Source: Ceratothoa steindachneri (Eukaryota; Arthropoda; Malacostraca; Isopoda; Cymothoidae). From it: a stretch of DNA of 64,000 nt. The translations under genes were made by a program, and so were the position numbers. Below, in pieces: positions 1 to 12,199 of the stretch; position 1 is the first letter of the stretch, and every line of letters begins with the position of its first letter. The notes beneath the pieces are model-generated. The model worked only from the letters and a program-made list of their open reading frames with translations, had not been told where the DNA came from and made no database searches. The stretch lies in NCBI GenBank assembly GCA_963969495.1, contig OZ018335.1:87251256-87315255 (forward strand), given 5' to 3'.

Positions 1-45
1 TCTTAACTCACATGAAAAGAATTTCTTACCCATTCACTGTTGCGA

Positions 46-1201
46 CTATTCAAAATCTAGAAAGTACTTCGGCAAGCTTTCCAAGAGGTAGGTCAGGTGA
101 TCTCTAATGTCTGTCTTCATGTGGTTGAGGATATCTTCAGAATTAAACTTTTCAAGGAGAGCATCCAATGTAGGAAATTGTGCAAAAATTCCCTCTCCAA
201 CACGTTTGATCCATAGTTTTAATATCCCACAAAAGGAAACGATGTTTTCCCTAAGCTCCAGTGATGTTGTCTGTCTTCCTTGAATTTTTAAATTGCCTGT
301 ATTCAACTCTCCCAATATTTCAGCTAGGTAGCACAAACGTGTGACCCATAATTCCTCGTCAAACAGATCCGTGAGGGATGATCATTTCTCTTGCAGAAAT
401 ATATGAAGTAATTCGCGGATCTCAGCAACACGAACAAGGATTTTCCCACGTGGCAGCAAGCGAACTTCAGTATGGTACAGTAAATTTTCATAATGAGCTC
501 TCATTTCTTCACACAGCTGTTTGAATATGCGACTTTTCAAACTTTTTGAATTGACGAAGTTTACAATCTTTATCACATCACCCAAAACAACCTCGATGTA
601 CTCAGGTAGGCCAAGGCATCACAATGAATGACACAGTGCACAACCTGGATATTTTGGTTCTTTTTCTTCAGCAAGCCATAGAATCTTTTGCCCTGGCCCA
701 TCATGTTTGAAGCTCCATCAACTGATACCTAGGAAATCTTACTCCAATCTAGACTTGCCTGCCTTTCTCAGGAAACCATCCACTGTGTTGAAGATATCTG
801 CAACTTTTGTAGTTGTCGGCAATTCTTAACATAGTAACATTTCCTCCTTGATACTACCTTCATGAACATGCCTAATAAATCCGATCAAAGTTGCAAAAGA
901 TGCAACATCCGTGCTTTCACCAAACTCCATTGAAAATTTGGTATAGGAACTGGATAATTCCTCTGAAATAAGTTGTTCAAGAATGTCTGCAGCGAGATCG
1001 CCTATCCTTCTGCGAAATGTGTTGTTGGAGAGTGAAATAGAATTCAGCTTTTTGATCAAATCCACATAATTTTTCCATCATTATGATTGAGCATGGTAAA
1101 ATCAACTCTTGTGCAATTGTATGTGGCTTTTGTGTTTTTGCTATTCGATATGCCACTTTATACGAAGCTTCAACAACAGCTGCAATTTTTTTGTGATGCA
1201 A
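46..1201 (-). pseudogene. hAT transposase-derived gene relic (ZBED5/FAM200-like)
   Basis: Broken coding remnant on the minus strand in at least four blocks (about 1201-977, 1065-826, 585-382 and 336-46), with further recognisable residues between them at 825-586. The first block has the KVAYRIAKTQKPHTIAQEL-type segment and the middle block the FSMEFGESTDV catalytic-core segment. Next come MGQGK and VVHC, then KIVNFVNSKSLKSRIF and LLYHTEVRLLPRGK, and last CYLAEILGELN. These are, in order, the landmarks of the ZBED5/FAM200/GTF2IRD2 group of hAT-derived proteins, a known family. Frames change between blocks and stops interrupt them, so no intact product is possible. The N-terminal BED finger is not visible. 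Part of the 3' half recurs at 5684-6190. Confidence 0.85.
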
Positions 1202-1272
1202 GTCCTGTCGTGTATTTCACTCCAGAAGTTTCAGAAAGGAGAATAGTAGATTTATTATTTTATTTTGGGTAG

Positions 1273-2490
1273 TTAAAATAGCCCCAGAATTTACTGTTTA
1301 TAAATATTGAATAATATGTGCATTACTTGAGACAACCATCTTGTGATGCGCAATCCCAAATAAAATGAGAAGCGAACTAGGTTCATGCAGGTAAATTTTA
1401 TGTGGGCAGGCGTTGTCCGTTAACCATACTGACCGTGCGCGAAACTTGCTCTACCTCGTATCAATCAGCACTTAAACCGTTGATAATTCCTGTATATAAA
1501 ACTTCCTCAGTGTTTTACAGAGCACAGAACCTTCTGTATTTGTCATAACTACTTATATTGATTTACGGGCGGGTAAGATTCCGTATAACCCTGTCTTCAT
1601 CTTGACCAGCGGAAGTTAGCCCCCCACAGCAAGAAACCGCCACCATCGTTCACATAAGTATTTATTTATATGTTTATTTCCGAACCCTAGTGCACGTGGT
1701 AGGATTTCAATATAGTTTTAAGGGATGCTACTATTTCCATCATTATAAATACAAGTGAGTAATTTATATTATACAGTCCACTATTTCTTAGTTTATCATT
1801 TATTTCTTTTTGTGTTGTGGAAGTGGTTACCAATGATCACATTTTTCATTTAAATCCGCAGCAAGTCCAGTTTTTTCAAATTTCCCTTCGTTAAGATTTT
1901 TTGCCGTTTGTTGAAAAAATATGATACTCTGAGAGACACTTTCGGGATGACACTTCATCAGATGTTCCTTCAGCTTTCCTGGTTACAGACTTTCATTGAT
2001 GAGAAATTTACAGCAAAACACAGATTGTGGGAAATCTCCAAAAGAATCAGGCATATTCACAAAGCCATACTGTTAAAATGCTTGATCTAGGTTCATATCC
2101 GTGTGACTTTACTTGCCATCCTTGGAAAAAACACATGTATGATTAGCAAGAAGCAAAAGCAGAATATAATAATATAAATAATAATATTAACTACAAATAG
2201 TGATAATAATAGCATATAATGTCAATTAAATACTCCCCAATAATAATAATAATTTTATTTTTTATAATAGTTTCCCGTATTATTATTTGTACTCTAGTTT
2301 TCTTTGATGCCAGTGCTTAGCAACGCCTCAGCAACGTGACTTGGGACACGCCCTTAGCGCTTTGCTGTCCACTACCGCACCCTTCCAAGCCCCTCGCGCT
2401 AACGTGACTCACCAGTGGGTGCCCGACAGCTCTATTTGACTTAAACGCGCCTCGCATCGCATCAACCTCCAGTCTCTTCTTACATGGAAA
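1273..2490. other. unassigned sequence
   Basis: No gene is recognised. The stretch is AT-rich, with a TATA-like TGTATATAAAA near 1492-1502 and poly-AT patches at 2160-2280. Short open frames here resemble nothing I know. It could hold LTR or MITE debris, but I see no paired termini. Confidence 0.5.
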
Positions 2491-2495
2491 TTCGT

Positions 2496-2612
2496 AACAC
2501 AACCCGGAAAAACGCTAAGGTGAATATTATGTGAAACAATGAAAGCTTAAGAAAAAAAATGGGAGATGTAGAAAGCGTAATATTCTCCTTAGCATTTTTC
2601 CGGGTTGTGTTA
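2496..2612. repeat. foldback hairpin
   Basis: An arm of about 38 bp starting ACACAACCCGGAAAAACGC is followed about 40 bp later by its imperfect reverse complement ending TTTCCGGGTTGTGT. Part of the left arm also pairs with 2937-3006, and the right arm is repeated in direct orientation at 2971-3070. It is probably the end of a MITE or SINE family present as several fragments. Confidence 0.65.
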
Positions 2613-3065
2613 ACAATTTTTATTTCTTTGTTCCTTTAAATTCATCTATATATCATGTGTCCGGTGGTTTTCAATTATTACAAAAAAAAGCCCGTACCTC
2701 CTCCTACTAGAAAAAAACACTTGCCTTGTCTCTCACTGAATTAAAAATCCTACACTTCGTTATTCAGAAGGCTTCTTGAATCAACCTTTTTTGGGGTTGA
2801 GGATGGTAGCTCTGCCGATGAGCGTCGTGGTCATATAAGAGATGAGCGCTTGATGACACAGGTTCAAATCCAACTTATCTATTTATTTTCATACAATGGT
2901 TAAATAGTTTGCACTAACTTTCCATTTTCTACCTCTCCCTTTTTTCTTCTTAAGCTTTCATTGGTTCACGTAATATTCGCCTTAGCGTTTTTTGGGGTTG
3001 TGTTACCAATTTTCATTTTTTGGGCCTTTAAATCCATTTATATATTACGTGTCATGTGATTTTCA

Positions 3066-3070
<5 letters not shown>
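2571..3070. repeat. direct repeat pair of about 100 bp
   Basis: Sequence at about 2575-2680 (CTTAGCATTTTTCC, then GGTTGTGTTAACAATTTT and TTTTCAATTATTA) recurs at about 2966-3070 with perhaps 15-20 percent difference, same orientation, roughly 390 bp apart. The second copy runs straight into the (ATT)n/(TA)n tract, as expected of a retroposon tail. Confidence 0.6.
2795..2935 (+). mobile_element. possible tRNA-derived SINE body
   Basis: The sequence carries a match to the RNA polymerase III B box, GGTTCAAATCC, at 2861-2871. It is preceded by a tRNA-like stretch (GGTAGCTCTGCCGATGAGCG), but a good A box is not obvious. It lies between the two direct repeats at 2571-3070. An old SINE is plausible; a working tRNA gene is not, because no acceptor stem can be drawn. 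Confidence 0.35.

Positions 3071-3154
<84 letters not shown>
3066..3154. repeat. (ATT)n then (TA)n microsatellite
   Basis: Eight or so ATT units pass directly into about 32 TA units. The reading frame across the tract (poly Ile-Tyr) is an artefact of the repeat. Confidence 0.95.
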
Positions 3155-3158
<4 letters not shown>

Positions 3159-3350
3159 AGCGAGAGTTAAACTGATTGATTTAGTCAGGCTACCTATTCT
3201 CACACAGAACATCCATTACTCCACTAGGGTAATTTACCCCAGGGTTGGAAAACATGGTTCTAGAGGTTCATAATTCAGTTCGGTTGCGGGCTCTGAGCAA
3301 GCCGCTTCATTACTTAAATACCTTCTTGTTCGAAATAGTAATTTATTTGT

Positions 3351-4090
3351 TTAGCAGTATGTAATGTTGCGTTGTCCTGGAAAAATACTGCTGGTTGATT
3401 TAGAGATGCTCAGAGTGAATTTATAACGTATTGTTGTATGAAGTTTAGGTATACATACATTCGCATTTGTGGTTCCAATTAGTCGCTTTAGCGTATCAAC
3501 ACCAGACGAAAACATCTTCCATCTTATGATGCTGCCTTTCCCATCCGTGGAAAAAAATTTAACACATTTCTGCTTGAGGCTGTGACCTGCAGTGCGTCTA
3601 ACAAAGTGTCTACCATCAGATCCAACTAAGTTAAATTTACTTTCGGCGCTGAACTGAATTCCCTCATAATATTTATTCCTCCAAACAACATGAGCTTCAG
3701 CATATTCTATTCTCACCCTCTGTTCTTCTTAGTTATGATTGGTTTGATTGAGGGACAACGAGCTTTCAAACCAAATGCATTGAAGCGATGTGATACTGTG
3801 AAACGGACCACTTCTAGCACGTTTTGCTACTGTTAGTCTTAATTTTTCGATAAATTCTTGCTGCAGTCTCAAACTGCTACTTTATAGAGAACCAAATAAT
3901 AGCTCTGTCCTCTAGAACGGTTGATATGCGAGGTCGACCTAAGTTCGCTGGAGATTTATAAGTTTGACTTTTATTGTATAACTTCACAACACGTGAAATC
4001 TTACTCGTGATGATTCTTACCTATCTTAAAATCGCTATAAGTTTCCTCTCCGAAGTATTCAAGAGAAAAATTCGCTCACTAATCTCAGGA
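3351..4090 (-). pseudogene. Tc1-like transposase relic
   Basis: The 121-residue block at 3716-3351 contains FSAESKFNLVGSDGRHFVRR and, further on, RLIGTTNANVC. These are the Tc1 catalytic-core landmarks, where FSDESKFN is usual; the first catalytic Asp is Ala here. The second catalytic segment has decayed to FPGQRN. Upstream at about 4000-3880, a different frame shows a helix-turn-helix remnant (RVVKLYNKSQTYKS, then GRPRIS). Stops and frameshifts separate the parts, so the gene is dead. Confidence 0.75.
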
Positions 4091-4236
4091 GTAACTGTCA
4101 CCTGTGGTGCTATCTCTGCAGATTGAGTACGAGAACAATGAGCTTGTACAGTTCTTACCTACAGAGAAAAATGTTGCTAGATGGTTTCAATTAACTTCTG
4201 GTATGCACTTGAAAAATCTTATTATTATTTTGGACG

Positions 4237-5500
4237 TACGAGGAACGGGCAATAAGTTTTGCGAATTGGTAAAGCAAAACAGAGGAAGGAGGATGGCTGT
4301 TTGTGGGGGTGTTATCACAAGTTATGACAAATCAAGACCTGCAACCACACGCTCCTGCCTCGTCTATTTAAGAAGCAGTAGCTGATCGCAGATCGTCAGT
4401 CACATATTTTTCAACAATGGAGAAGGTTGAGCACCGCGCAGTGATCAAATCTTTGACCAAGGAAGGCAAGAATGCACAAGAGATCCATGAACGCATGGTT
4501 GCAGTGTACACCGACCTTGCTCCTTCCTATGCAACCATTGCTCGCTGGAATAGGGAGTTCCGCCATGGTCGTGAGTCCCTTGAAGATGACCCCCGTCCAG
4601 GCCGCCCGTCAGACGTGACCAACGAGGACAATGTGGCCCGTGTGGAGAGGATGATCCTCGAAAATCGACGGGTGAAGGTCGATGAAATTGAGCGAGAACT
4701 TGGAATATCACATGGAAGTGTTATCAACATCATTTACGATAATTTGGCCATGACCAAGGTTTCTGCCCGTTGAGTCCTTAGAAACCTTACGCCCCATGAT
4801 CGACTTCAACGCTGTCAAATTTCGGAGGAGCTGCTGCTCTTGTACAACTAAGACCCGGTAGGATTCGAGTCACTCATTGTGAGAGGTGATGAAACGTCGG
4901 GCCATCACTGGGATCCTGAGACCACGCTCGAAAGCAGGGCCTGGAAGCATAGCGGCTCTCCAAACCCCATCAAGTTCCGCACCCAACCCTTAGCCGGGAA
5001 GATCATGGCCACCATCTTCTGGGATTCTGAGGGAGTGTTGATGGTGGACTATGCGCCTCGTAGAAGGACCATCATAGGCCAATATTACGCCAAGGAGCTG
5101 GCTGGGTGGAAGAAGTGCATCCTTCAGAAGCGGTGCGGCAAGTTGACACGCGGTGTCCTGCTTCTCCACGAAAATACCCCTGTCCACAAGGCCAGATTTG
5201 CACAAGCTGCCCTGCGCGAGTATGGATTCGAGGAGCTCAACCATCTTCTACCCCCCCCCCCCCCTACAGTCCAGATTTGGCCCCTAGCGACTATTTTCTA
5301 TTCCGCCAGCTCAAGACTGCACTGCGTGGACTCCGGTTTGGGGACAATGAAGATGTCCAGCTCACCGTCAAGGAGTGCATTGAACAGCAGTCGGGAGATT
5401 TCCGGTTGTCGGGAATTCGAAGCCTCAGAGACAAGTGGCGCAAGTCATTAAAGTTGAGGGCAGTTATATTGGAAAATAATAAAACACTTTTCCTCATATC
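4237..5500 (+). mobile_element. mariner transposon, right end lost
   Basis: The left end at 4237 reads TACGAGGAACGGGCAATAAG. It matches the left terminal inverted repeat of the mariner at 29412, and the following 180 bp of 5' leader is also shared. The right terminal repeat seen at 30357 is absent: similarity stops near 5500 after CACTTTTCCTCATATC. The element is therefore truncated on the right and lies next to the second hAT fragment (5684-6190). Confidence 0.8.
4417..5470 (+). pseudogene. mariner transposase, broken
   Basis: The product would bind terminal repeats and cut and paste the element. The first 118 codons (4417-4770) hold both helix-turn-helix motifs, including GRPSDVTNEDNVARVE and ERELGISHGSV. 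A stop follows VSAR. The catalytic part continues from 4879 with GDET and HHWDPET, then WDSEGVL, LLHENTPVHKA and, after a frameshift, SPDLAPSDYFLFRQLK. The second catalytic Asp (normally LLHDN) is Glu. The frameshift lies at a run of about 13 C near 5251-5263. I infer an inactive copy with two or more stops, one homopolymer slip and a changed active site. Confidence 0.9.
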
Positions 5501-5683
5501 GATATTGTATTTTGTTAGTTTATTTCTCTTTATTGAATATACGATTCTTCATATGAATTTCTCAGAAAATATATTAATGGATGTCTTTCCTTACGAAAGA
5601 AATTTAATTTACCTACTCGTTATATTTTTTGTAAATATTTTAATAAAGCAAAATCGTTCTCTTATTTTGCTCGGTACTATTTA

Positions 5684-6190
5684 AAATCTTGATAGTACTT
5701 CGGCAAGCTTTCCAAGAGGTAATGTCTGTCTTCATGTGGTTGAGGATATCTTCAGAATTAAACTTATCAAGGAAAGCATCCAATGTAGGAAATTGTGCAA
5801 AAATTCCCTTTCCAACACGTCTGATCCATAGTTGTAATATCACACAAAAGGAAACGTTGTTTTCCCTAAGCTCCAGTGATGTTGTCTGTCTTCCTTGAAT
5901 TTTTAAATTGCCTGTATTCAACTCTCCCAATATATCAGCTAGGTAGCACAAACGTGTGACCCATAATTCATCGTCAAACAGATCCGTGAGGGATGATCAT
6001 TTCTCTTGCAGAAATATATGAAGTAATTCGCGGATCTCAGCAACACGAACAAGGATTTTCCCACATGACAGCAAGCGAACTTCAGTAGGGTACAGTAAAT
6101 TTTCATAATGAGCTTTTATTTCTTCACACAGCTCTTTGAATATGCGACTTTTCAAACTTTTTGAATTAACGAAATTTACAATCTTACTAT
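5684..6190 (-). pseudogene. second copy of hAT (ZBED5-like) 3' part
   Basis: Nearly identical to the segment at about 48-575 on the same strand, about 95 percent by eye. The CYLAEILGELNTGNLKIQG block and the upstream RVAEIRELL block are both present. It lacks about 16 bp found in the first copy (at 94-109) and ends near 6187, where the first copy continues. Together with the mariner lying between the two copies, this suggests a local duplication or two insertions of one family. Confidence 0.85.
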
Positions 6191-8590
6191 TTTTATTACA
6201 TGCAAAAATTTGAAAAATCTAAGTATAATAAAGGTAATGAATTTACTGGGGATTTGCGAATTTCATATAATTATTTGTAGGGGGGATTTTAAGTAGAATT
6301 TGCATTACCATTTTATTTATATATCGAAAATCAATTGTGTTCTTTCGCTTAGTTACGAGCAGTGAGAAGCTTTGGTAAGTCATTCATAAAGGTCCCTACT
6401 CCAGTTGGAAAGCCTCAAATGAATGCTTTCATTTATAATATCAGCTAGAGTCAAATGTCCAAGTTTTATATAATCCCTTCACTGTCCGGTGTCTGAAAGC
6501 GGAATGGAAGGTTGTTCAAAGATGTGCTGGTAGGAGAAACTGGAAGTACCTCATAGACCCTCCATTCTGATAGTGTCTCGTCCACCTTTATGCCCAGAAG
6601 GTAAGATATTGGGAGTACGTGTCATCGAAAATTCTTCTGGTACATCTCAGACTGAGGTTTGAATAGATGTACTGGAGACACGAGAACTTACGGATAATGT
6701 TACTTCATTGTTTTGACACTACATACAGTAAAAGTGGAGTTCACGAAGAGCTGTAAATAAATAAAATAGTGTTCGATACATACATGATAATTACTCCTAT
6801 CTGAGCAGGTAATTTTAGACCATTGCTCATCTGTCCATCTTTTGCGATCTTTGTCCCACTAAAGACGTTTATATCTGTTGACCTCGGATATATATGGCTT
6901 CTTTCGTGCCTTGTATCCTTTTAACCAATTATCTTACCTGATACAAGGCCATTGGTTTCTTGCTACCGTTCTATACTGGTTTGGAAATCTTATCCTATCA
7001 TTTTTTCAGCAATTTCTACTTGTGCTAATCCTTGGCTATGGAGAAGTTAAATTTGCGCTCTCTGTATGTATTTTAGTTCTAGTCTTATTAGTTATTAAAA
7101 TGATATTAAATAAGCAATTTTATAGATTTATACTAATTTAGAAAGACAGAGCATTTGTTTATTTAATTAATATTTAGGAAAATACTAAGCAATCAAATAA
7201 ATAAATAAAATAATCCAACATATTAGCAAAATATATATGTGGTGGTATTCGTGAGTGGATACCTTCGCTGCAGAGAATGCAGTCTACTTACGTTGCAGGC
7301 GTCCAGATAGATAGACCAGCTGCACAGTACTAATATGAGGTGAGTGCGTGAGGAGATTAATGGCCAAAGGGAAAATTAAAATATCAGTTTTCATTCAAGA
7401 TTATTGAAAGATTAAAATAAAAAATAAACTTTAATTACATTAATAATGCTAATTTTGGAAATGTCTACAAATAATAAATCAAATAGTAATCAGTTTAACG
7501 GAGATCAAACTATGGGACTTGGTCAGACAGGAAAAATATTTGTAAGGGAGGGTCGGGAAAATGCGTCTCAGCGGGAGATAAGCCGACTGAACAAACACAG
7601 TTGTTACCAGCCGCTTTGAAGGTTTCCTACATGAGAATAGTTCTCTCTCCTTGCGTTTAAAGATCTAGCTTAGGCCCACTTGGTCTCAGCTTGAAATGGG
7701 GGCTCAAGGTGGACCTTAGGGTTCGTTCCCTCACATACATATTATTATCATAAATATTTATAAATAATATGCTAAACATTAATTTGTTTAATTCATGCTG
7801 AAAAATAAGAAATATTCAGGAAAATATTATGTAATTCAAATATATATAAAACTATTTCAAAATATTAGCAAAATAAACATTATTATCATAAATATTTATA
7901 AATAATATGATAAATTCTAATAAGTTTAATTAAACATTCAAAATATATAAATTTATGATGGGTGCTTATAAAAGCAAAACATACATTTATTTACCTAGGA
8001 CGATCGTCATTCACAACTATGAATGCATAAATATTCATATCTTTAACTTTTTATTTATTGTTATAAGATGAAAATAATAGGAAAAATATTACCTGGCTGA
8101 TTATCACAAAATCTTTCGCATTTAGGCCATTGTAAATAAAACGTTCATTGAACAGTCCTAATTACTTAAATGTTCCAAAGAGTACCTTACTATAATCATG
8201 CCTAAATGCATCATAGTGTCCCTTCGATGATCGGGTCTTTGCCAAGAAATGATCCAAATTGTCTTCTATAATATATTTAAATTGTATTTACAAGCATATA
8301 ATGTAAAGTGTAGGGTATTTAATGTTTTGCTACTTTAATGACTATCATTTCGTGTGTTTTAGCATACAAATATACGACATAAAATTAGGGGGATTAGCTA
8401 AAGTAATACCAGTACTTTGCACCATTAGAAAGGGAATATCTGACCTTTGTCAATGTACTATCACATTTCAATGATTACACTGGTCAACAACCAAAATGGT
8501 TCACATATGAGATTACGCTTGTGGGGGTCGAACCTAGTAAACATTTGTTTGAAAATTTTAAACGGTTCACACATTGAACCTTATAAATAT
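6191..8590. other. unassigned AT-rich sequence
   Basis: No gene is recognised on either strand. The longest frame (6878-7141) is hydrophobic and low in complexity, with no family resemblance. A 31-bp perfect direct repeat lies at 7741-7771 and 7879-7909. Confidence 0.5.
7741..7909. repeat. 31-bp direct repeat pair
   Basis: ATTATTATCATAAATATTTA plus 11 more bases occurs at 7741-7771 and again, identical, at 7879-7909. A diverged larger duplication around it (AAAATATTAGCAAAAT near 7217 and 7860) is possible. Confidence 0.7.
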
Positions 8591-8593
8591 GAA

Positions 8594-8755
8594 GATAAAC
8601 TTCCTGCTTTTAGTATCTCTGTTTTGTAAATAGTAAGATAAACTTCCCGCTTTAGTATCTCTGTTTTGTAAATAGGAGGATAAACTTCCCGCTTTGTAGT
8701 ATTTCTCCTTCGTAAACAGGAAGCTAAACTCCCCAGTATTTAGTACGATATCATG
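8594..8755 (+). repeat. tandem repeat, about 43 bp x 3.7
   Basis: Units start GATAAACTTCC at 8594, 8637 and 8679, with a diverged fourth at 8723. Each contains AGTATCTCTGTTTTGTAAAT or a variant. The repeat is not explained by any neighbouring gene. Confidence 0.85.
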
Positions 8756-9484
8756 GGTCAGCCATACGTGGCTCCGTACAAAAAAAATCTTGTTCTTGAA
8801 GTCATCGTGGAGAAAAGTTAAAAATCGATGGCGTTTTCTTGAGTAGACTTGCCCTCGATATTTTTCCTCCTTTGCCGGCTGTGAACTTTTCGGTGACTCA
8901 ATTTTCTTCTAGATTTCTTCCAAGTCTAAAAATTCGGAAAATTCTGAATTCTGAATTAAGTTAAATTGTGGGTGCGTGTAGGGAAGGACAATAGGGTGTG
9001 TGGATAGATAAAGAAAATAGACAAACGGTAAAAAGAGAAAGAAGTGTGGTAGGGTGCAAAGAAATGCTAGAGCCCGGTGATCAGGCCTATCACTTTAATT
9101 ATTTCTTTTAGCGTGTATTCTTTGTTGTTGTTTTTTATTTTTTTTATTTGTTATGGCTTTCAAGCCATTTGTCTTGCTAACTTTAGTTGAACTTTGTTGT
9201 GTGATATGCATTGCTTATTTGTTTATGTTTTTTCAAACTTTAAGTGCGTGCTTAATGTTTTGTATTCCTTGTATGTGTGTGTGTGTTTTAGTTTTTTGTT
9301 TTTTTCTTAGTCGGTTGAGTTCTCGTCGTATTTGGTAGTTTTCTTCTTTCTTAGTTTTACTTTTGTCCTCATCGGTGAGTTTTAGTCATAATTGTGAGTT
9401 TTAGCCTTGATTCGGTTGTTTTCTTAGATTCTTAGATTATACATCTCATCATGCGTAGAATGGCACCTTATCACCGCCAGCTAC

Positions 9485-12187
9485 TCAGTTAGCAGAGCTT
9501 GGAAAAGTGGCGTGACATTCTGCTCTTCTGTTCTGGTTAATCATCTGAGTAATTTCTTCACTCAGTTCTCGATTAACCAGATCCTGCGGCTTCCGGGTCC
9601 GTTCTTCGATGACTTTGTTAATGGGAATTATTCCCGCCTCTCTCTGCAGGTCTTCTTGGCTTCTTCTTTCTTGCCTACTTATACCTGTGATGAGGTACAT
9701 GCATTTATTTTGCACTACTTGAAGTAGCCTCTTTTGTATTTTTGAGACACAAGAGAGGGTGGAGGGGGCGTAAAGCAACGTAGATCTAACAAGGGCATTG
9801 TAGATCTTCTTCTTGTTGCTTTCAAGTAGATTTTTGAACGTATATAGAGTTCTGACAGCGGCCAAAGCTAGAGAAATTCTTTCTTCGACGTGCTTTTTGT
9901 ACTCGGTAGAGGTGATTCACATACCGAGTACATTGCATTCGTTGGTGTAGGGATAACGAGTATCCCCTACTCTCACGTCTGCTCTTCTGGTGCGTCCAAT
10001 GGGGACCACCTTGTATTTCTTTTGGTTAATTCTAATTTTCCATTGAGCCTCGTAGGTGTTTAGATTTTCGATTTCTATCGCTGCCATGCGAGCTTGCCAC
10101 GGTGTATTCCTCCATGAAGATATGATTATCTAGTTGAAATCATCAGTGTATTGAATATTGAGGGAATAATGGTACACAGAGGCTGGGACATCCGTGGTGT
10201 ATTTAGAGTAAAGGGTGGGGGACAGACCTGCTGTTCCCCCTCCTGCGGATGGCACGCAGTGAGCGAAAACTTTGGTCCGTCCGTGCATCCTATACTGACA
10301 TACGCTGCTCTCTCTATGACGTAGTCACAGAGAGTTCTTTCCAAGTTTTCACTTAGACCCATCCGTAAGATCTTATACTGCATACCCCGCTGCCACACCT
10401 TATCAAACGCCTTTGATACATCCCGACAAACGATATCCACGTAACTCCTGTCCCGTTTGGCTTGGGCAAGCTTTTCCGTAATGACATTGATTGCCATTTA
10501 CTTACTTTGCTTCTTTCTAAACCCGTATTGGCAAGGGTTGTAGAGCGAGTTCTCTTCCTGGTGAGACACCAATCTCTGGTTGAGGATCTTCTCAAAGAGT
10601 TTCCTACCAAATTCCAAAAGCGAAATTGGGCGGTAGCTCTCTCTCAACGTTGGGTCCTTTCCATGCTTGGGCAAAAAGATCATCTTTGCCGTCTTGTAAG
10701 CATCTGGAAAGTAGCCCGTATTCAGACATGCGTTGAATATTCATCTCATTCCTCTGATGATGTTGGCTAGTGCCTTTTTTAAGTTTAACTTCGTAAGACC
10801 CGATTGGCCTGGGGCTTTTTGGCGGAATGAGCAGAGTGCGCCAAGAATCTCTTCTTTGGTTATTTCGGCGTTTCCGTCACGCAGTCTGTCCACCTGGTGA
10901 TTAGGATGCGTTCTATCTATTTCCGTGTTAAGCTCGTCTACGATGTTATATTCAAACTCTATGTCAAAATCTTCGTTTTTTTCTTCGGGTATACTGAAGA
11001 TTTTTTCCCAATAACGCCGGAATATTATCTCGATGTTTCTGTCTTCTATTTCAATGGATCCATTTTGGGGGGGATTTCCATTTTCTTCTTTTTTCCAGAT
11101 GATCCTCCGAGACTTCTGACTTTCTTTCAAAAGTTTTGGGGGGATTTATCTCGGTCGAGGCTCTCGATCGCATCGTCCAATCGTCTCTGTTGTTGTTATC
11201 GGATCAACTGGTTGAGCTCTTCTTTGATCTCTTTATTTCGTTGTAATGAGTCAACTGATGCGTTTCTGATATTTATTTCATATATTACTCTCAATTATCT
11301 ATAGAGTTTTTTCATGTACCCAGTCCATCTGTATGTTGAGATGGTTTTATACTGGGTTTGGGGGATGCAAGCCCTATCTGCATTTATAAGGTGTTCGTTG
11401 AGGTCGTCGAGTACCTCGTCTATCTCTTTGAGAATTGTCTCGTCCAGATTTGGTGGGCGCTAGGCCTCGAGAAGACCCGCGTACCGTGCCCAGTCTGCTC
11501 TTCTGTAGTCTTTTCTGACTGGACTTATATAGGGTTCCTGTTGATGGTAAGTAGGATCCCTATATGATCATTACATGGTACCTGGACTGGTTCCATGTTG
11601 TAATTCAATGGTAGCCGACGATTAGCCAGACAAATGTCTGGTTTTGTGGCACTTCTTCCTCGAATATAGGTAGGGAAGTCCGGGCCTATTCTCTGGATCA
11701 TATTTCAGTCCATCATATTCTCCAGGCACCTTCCAGTTCCATTGAAGGACCCGTACCCAGATTTCCGACACCTGGCATTAAGATCCCCCATTAATATGGT
11801 GGGAGCTCTACTGCCAAATAGGCCAGAGAGAGAATGAATTGGTAAATATCCTCGTCTTGGCGGCTGGTACCCGGTGGCGATGACCAGCTTATCTATATCG
11901 AGTTCGACCTCTCTTGCAAGATAAGATTCTTCTAGATTTCTTACATGCTTGTACTTGATCCCTCTTTTGATGGCGATGGCGGCACCGTCGTACCGCTCTT
12001 CAAAGTAATTTGTAATTAACACGTCGTAGTTCCAGATCTTCATTTCGGAGCTACGAGTGTCAATTCCATGCTCAAAAATTAGGATGACATCTGCATCAAT
12101 TTCCCTGAACAAATTTCCGTAAAGAGTTCGTTTCGATGTCCAGCCGTTAATGTTGACTTCCAGAATTCTTAGTGCGTTCCGTTCCAT
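9485..12187 (-). pseudogene. LINE ORF2: endonuclease and reverse transcriptase, broken
   Basis: The endonuclease block (12187-11705) begins near LRILEVNINGWTSKR and includes ILIFEHGI, YDGAAIAIKRG and GDLNARCRKSGYGS, hallmarks of the LINE EEP endonuclease. A linker block lies at 11130-10741. RT motifs follow: SYRPISLLEFGRKLFEKI (10683-10498), DVSKAFDKVWQRGMQYKI (10497-10126) and IQYTDDF, the catalytic YxDD box, at about 10150-10130. The C-terminal block (9865-9485) contains FKNLLESNKKKIYNALVRS and LLYAP. At least four frame changes break it. In life the protein would nick the target and prime reverse transcription. Confidence 0.88.
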
Positions 12188-12199
12188 TGTGAGATGTAT

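Noticed and set aside
2992..3273. A 93-codon protein with an Ile-Tyr repeat
   Set aside because: It is only a frame through the (TA)n microsatellite.
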